Part shown: positions 60,729 to 64,000 of the stretch, piece after piece
Numbering within the stretch: position 1 is the stretch's first letter
How the letters are laid out: each line of letters begins with the position of its first letter
Source of the DNA: Lysinibacillus sp. B2A1
Lineage (GTDB): Bacteria > Bacillota > Bacilli > Bacillales_A > Planococcaceae
DNA: 64,000 bases
Direction of reading: 5' to 3'
Assembly: GCA_002973635.1 (NCBI GenBank)
Contig: CP027224.1
Coordinates: 382,501 to 446,500, forward strand
Notes under the pieces: generated by a model
Told to the model about the DNA's origin: nothing
Seen by the model: only the letters and a program-made list of their open reading frames with translations
Databases searched by the model: none
Position numbers and translations under genes: made by a program

Positions 60729-63700
60729 ATGAGTCAAACCTTTAAAATAGTATCATTAATTTTTCTAACAATCACCTTTACAATAGGCTGCTTATTAGGA
60801 TTGCTTTTTGGGGAAGATAGTAAAGCCTATGCTGCTGAAAATTGGAAAGATGCAGAAATCGGGGGAATAGAGGGTGCTCAATATGCAACTCTATTAAACT
60901 CAAACAACACTCTTTATATTTCTTATGCGGATTCTAATCATGGTGGAAAAGTAACAGTGAAAAAATATAATGGGAACGTTTGGGAGTCCGTTGGGAGCGA
61001 AGGCTTTTCCGAAGGTCCGACACGATACCCATCTTTGGCAGCGGTTAACGGAGAGCTTTATGTGACCTATCTTCATAATACTAATGCTGTCATGAAGCAA
61101 TATGTGGGAGGGAGCTGGGAAACAGTTTGGACAGAAACTAATGCATCAGACGAGTTCCCTCCATTCCTAAAGAGTATTAATGGGAAAAAATATTGGGCAT
61201 ATGCACGTGCAGTAAAGGTGGGTGGGACAGAAAGAGTTCATGCCAGAGTCATGGAGAATGAAGGAAATAATAATTGGGAAGAAATATTGGACGCTTCCAA
61301 TCAAGCAGGGAACATCCTAAATGTTGCATTAGCCAGTCAAAATGGAAAAGTGAAAGTAGTGCTTGTATGGCCTAGTAATATGATACATGTTTACATTTTT
61401 AATGGGCGGCAGCAGGGTACATGGTGGTCATTCGAGGAGCAGTATAGCATGTCATCACGAAATCCTATCGCTGCAGCTGCCGATGATACTAATCATTCCT
61501 CTTATTTTGCTATAGTAGATATGAAAGATAGCTCTATAAAGGTGTACATGGATATTCCAGGCTACAATAACTCATCCATGAGCAGTCCCGGTCGTTCTGG
61601 AACGGATGAGGGGACACATGCATTGGACATGGATGTCAAAGATGGTATTCCTTATATAGCATATATTGATAGCAACAGCGGGAAAGCAACAGTAAAGGTT
61701 AATGCTGGGAATTGGGAGGCATTAGGCAATGAAGCTTTTTCGAAGTCAGATGTAAAAGGACTTTCTTTATCCATTGTTAGTGGTACTACTTATGTTGCAG
61801 CAACGGATTCTTCTGGGAGTTCTACCGTATATAGAATGGCTTCAACACCTCCTTTATTATCTACTAGTGCAACAAGTAGTGATGTAGCTAAAGCAATCGA
61901 AATTATGTTTACAGATGACCCAACATGGCGTCAAAAGATTAAAGCGATAAAAGACGAAAAAAACAGGAGACTTTCATACACAGTTGATCAAGGGAAAATT
62001 ACGATTAAGGCAAATGAGCTAACTGCAACTGGTCATACTCTCAAGGTAACAGCAATTGGCTATACAGATACATCGGTGAAGATTTTATCCGATAATACAG
62101 ATTTGAGCAACATAGTACTGGATAGTGGCTCTCTAAATGAAACCTTCGATTCAACAAAGACAAACTACACACAGAATGTGAGTCATAACGTTACAAGTAT
62201 ACAGGTAACGCCTATTGCGACTGATGCGACTGCAACGGTAACAGTTAATGGCAATTCTGTGTTGAATGGACAAACAAGTACACCAATATCTTTACAGGCA
62301 GGGAGTAATACAATCACGATTGTTGTAACAGCACAGACTGGTACAACAAAGACGTATGTGATTCAAGTAAATCAAATGTCACCATCAACAAATGCTGATT
62401 TGAGTAGCTTAACCCTAAGTAGTGGGCCTTTAAATGAAAGCTTTGATCCAGCGAAGACGAGCTACACCCACAATGTAGTCCAGAGCGTCACAAGCATACA
62501 GGTAACACCTATAGTGACCGATGCAACTGCAACTATAACAGTTAATAACAATAACGTGCAAAGTGGACAAGCAAGTGCACCTATTCCTTTGCAAGCAGGA
62601 AGTAATATAATTACTATTGTTGTGACAGCACAGAGTGGGGCAACGAAGACATATACGATTCAAGTAGAGCAATTTACGCCGTCAACAAACGCAGATTTAA
62701 GCAACTTAACCGTAAGTAGCGGTCCTTTAAATGAAAGCTTTGATCCAGCGAAGACGAGCTACACCCACAATGTAGTCCAGAGCGTCACAAGCATACAGGT
62801 AACACCTATAGTGACCGATGCAACTGCAACTATAACAGTTAATAACAATAACGTGCAAAGTGGACAAGCAAGTGCACCTATTCCTTTGCAAGCAGGAAAT
62901 AATATAATTTCTGTTGTGGTGACAGCACAGGATCGCACTACAAAAACGTATACAGTTCAAGTAAATCGAAGGGGACCTTCTACAAATGCGGATTTGGGCA
63001 ACTTAACCTTGAGTAGTGGTCCTTTAAATGAAACGTTTTATCCAGCGAAGACATTCTACACACAATTTGTAGAAAACAGGATAGAGAGCCTAACAGTTAA
63101 CCTCATTACTGCAGATATAAGGGCAAGTGTGACAGTGAACGGTTTATTGGTTCCGAATGGACATGTAAGCTCTACAATTCCTTTAACGATAGGAAGCAAC
63201 ATCATTTTGATTGAAGTAACTGCAGAGGATGGCATGACAACAAAAAAATACACAATTCATATCGACAGACAAGATGTTATGCTACCACAGCCACCTACTT
63301 ATTACGCTGTCACTGGTGTAAGTTTAAATTATGATGAGCTTAGATTGACAGAGGGTGGAGAAAAAGTTGTCTTACAAGCAACAATTCAACCATCTTATGC
63401 AACGAATTCAAGGGTGAAATGGAGTAGTAGTAACCCAGAAGTAGCAGCAGTGGATGAAAACGGTGTTGTTACGCCACTTACTGCTGGAATAGCAATGATA
63501 ACAGTTACAACTGTAGATCAAAATAAAAGTACAACGATTCTTGTAAAAGTTGAAAAAGACAGTGAGACAGTGACAACAGAACCAGAACCAGCACCAAAGC
63601 CGACACCTGAACCAGAGCAAACAATAGAATTTAGCGATGTTTCATCAGATTTTTGGGCTTATAAGGAAATTCAAGACCTTGTATCAAAGGGCATCATTCA

Positions 63701-64000
63701 AGGTTATCCAAATGATGAGTTTAGACCAAATGAATCAATCCGTCGTGAGCATATGATTTTAATGGTTACTCGATTGGGTCGGTTAACAGAAGAACGAGAT
63801 GTTCTGGATTTTACTGATGTCCCATTAAATCATGTTTATTACAATGAAATTCGTTTGGCACAGCGAGCGGGCATAATTGATGGACAGGATGGAGCATTTC
63901 ATCCAAAGTCTATTTTAACAAGAGCTCAAGCAGTAAAAATTATTGCACTTGCTTTTAATATTGATGGGGAAGGTGAAAAGAGATTTAAAGATGTGCCAGC
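60729..64000 (+). CDS. Large S-layer-homology surface protein (5' complete, 3' end outside window)
   Basis: The frame is open from ATG 60729 to the right edge, 1090 codons. After an N-terminal signal or anchor (IVSLIFLTITFTIGCLLGLLFG) come: a long region of propeller-like repeats (about 40-370); a DUF1533-like segment (about 400-450); four cadherin-like beta-sandwich repeats of about 99 residues (about 457-840), each starting N[AT]DLSx; a Big2 Ig-like domain (about 858-935, VTGVSLNYDELRLTEGG); a Pro/Glu linker; and SLH domains (VSSDFWAYKEIQDLVSKGII, FRPNESIRREHM) that bind cell-wall pyruvylated polymer. It is exposed on the cell surface. Ribosome binding site AAAGGGA. Confidence 0.9.
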   Translation, partial: MSQTFKIVSLIFLTITFTIGCLLGLLFGEDSKAYAAENWKDAEIGGIEGAQYATLLNSNNTLYISYADSNHGGKVTVKKYNGNVWESVGSEGFSEGPTRYPSLAAVNGELYVTYLHNTNAVMKQYVGGSWETVWTETNASDEFPPFLKSINGKKYWAYARAVKVGGTERVHARVMENEGNNNWEEILDASNQAGNILNVALASQNGKVKVVLVWPSNMIHVYIFNGRQQGTWWSFEEQYSMSSRNPIAAAADDTNHSSYFAIVDMKDSSIKVYMDIPGYNNSSMSSPGRSGTDEGTHALDMDVKDGIPYIAYIDSNSGKATVKVNAGNWEALGNEAFSKSDVKGLSLSIVSGTTYVAATDSSGSSTVYRMASTPPLLSTSATSSDVAKAIEIMFTDDPTWRQKIKAIKDEKNRRLSYTVDQGKITIKANELTATGHTLKVTAIGYTDTSVKILSDNTDLSNIVLDSGSLNETFDSTKTNYTQNVSHNVTSIQVTPIATDATATVTVNGNSVLNGQTSTPISLQAGSNTITIVVTAQTGTTKTYVIQVNQMSPSTNADLSSLTLSSGPLNESFDPAKTSYTHNVVQSVTSIQVTPIVTDATATITVNNNNVQSGQASAPIPLQAGSNIITIVVTAQSGATKTYTIQVEQFTPSTNADLSNLTVSSGPLNESFDPAKTSYTHNVVQSVTSIQVTPIVTDATATITVNNNNVQSGQASAPIPLQAGNNIISVVVTAQDRTTKTYTVQVNRRGPSTNADLGNLTLSSGPLNETFYPAKTFYTQFVENRIESLTVNLITADIRASVTVNGLLVPNGHVSSTIPLTIGSNIILIEVTAEDGMTTKKYTIHIDRQDVMLPQPPTYYAVTGVSLNYDELRLTEGGEKVVLQATIQPSYATNSRVKWSSSNPEVAAVDENGVVTPLTAGIAMITVTTVDQNKSTTILVKVEKDSETVTTEPEPAPKPTPEPEQTIEFSDVSSDFWAYKEIQDLVSKGIIQGYPNDEFRPNESIRREHMILMVTRLGRLTEERDVLDFTDVPLNHVYYNEIRLAQRAGIIDGQDGAFHPKSILTRAQAVKIIALAFNIDGEGEKRFKDVP
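62427..62898 (+). repeat. Near-identical 297-bp tandem duplication inside the surface protein gene
   Basis: Positions 62427-62601 are identical to 62724-62898 over 175 bp (offset 297 bp, 99 codons), covering most of the second and third cadherin-like repeats. The first and fourth repeats are clearly more diverged. This indicates a recent in-frame duplication or gene conversion. Confidence 0.92.

Noticed and set aside
62430..62960. Two similar minus-strand open frames rich in Cys
   Set aside because: They are shadows of the repeated cadherin-like domains read backwards on the opposite strand; their likeness to each other comes from the 297-bp duplication.

Overview
The window looks like chromosomal DNA of a low-GC Gram-positive bacterium of the Bacillaceae/Planococcaceae type, most probably Lysinibacillus. 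The evidence is AT-rich sequence, strong AAGGAGG-type ribosome binding sites with frequent GTG and TTG starts, Bacillus-like gene sets (yjlC-ndh, yqhH-yqhG, rocB, scoAB, ytxJ, MocR, IclR and SgrR-type regulators) and an S-layer-homology (SLH) surface protein at the right edge. The genus is an inference from gene content, not a database result.

Layout. 1-6.3 kb: the end of a TauE/SafE exporter and two efflux loci with TetR regulators (an MFS pump and an MMPL/RND pump). 6.3-8.85 kb: repeat-rich DNA with a structured repeat, two copies of a Bacillaceae-type dispersed repeat and an intact IS231-like element inserted in one of them with an 11-bp target duplication. 8.86-13.4 kb: a methyltransferase, ABC importer and cupin operon plus a Crp/Fnr-family regulator. 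Both transcription units carry a Crp/Fnr-type palindrome and a Fur-like box. 13.4-16.5 kb: a leader with a possible 33-codon ORF, yjlC-like and ndh genes, and a soluble chemoreceptor. 16.5-20.9 kb: a sodium:amino-acid symporter, RocB-type peptidase and IclR regulator. 21-30.7 kb: assorted metabolic and regulatory genes. 30.7-34 kb: an ABC exporter with a LytTR regulator whose N-terminus is a degenerate ABC ATPase, plus a small hydrolase.

34-43.6 kb: a catabolic cluster (hydrolase, two carboxymuconolactone-decarboxylase-like proteins, CoA transferase, thiolase, AtoE-type transporter, hydroxyacyl-CoA dehydrogenase, zinc dehydrogenase, cyclase-family hydrolase). It probably converts an unidentified substrate through a 3-oxoacid to acetyl-CoA. 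43.7-48.4 kb: an ISL3 element with a perfect 8-bp target duplication, a Fur-box-controlled ferredoxin/flavodoxin-NADP reductase, and an IS1182-type element separating that reductase from an AraC regulator. 49-57.9 kb: yqhH/yqhG-like genes, an ArsR/SRPBCC pair with a perfect 20-bp-arm operator, a LysE exporter, a MerR regulator, small and hypothetical genes, and a LysR-scoAB locus. 57.9-60 kb: more structured repeat, a VOC (glyoxalase-fold) gene broken by it, and a frameshifted ytxJ-like gene. 60.7 kb to the end: a cadherin-like/Big2/SLH surface protein running off the window.

The most interesting items are the structured repeat family, whose stems keep pairing although their sequences differ between copies and whose insertion point is visible inside the VOC gene; the module with both Fur and Crp/Fnr sites; the pseudo-ATPase-LytTR fusion; and the unassigned catabolic cluster. 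No CRISPR array, rRNA or tRNA was recognised.
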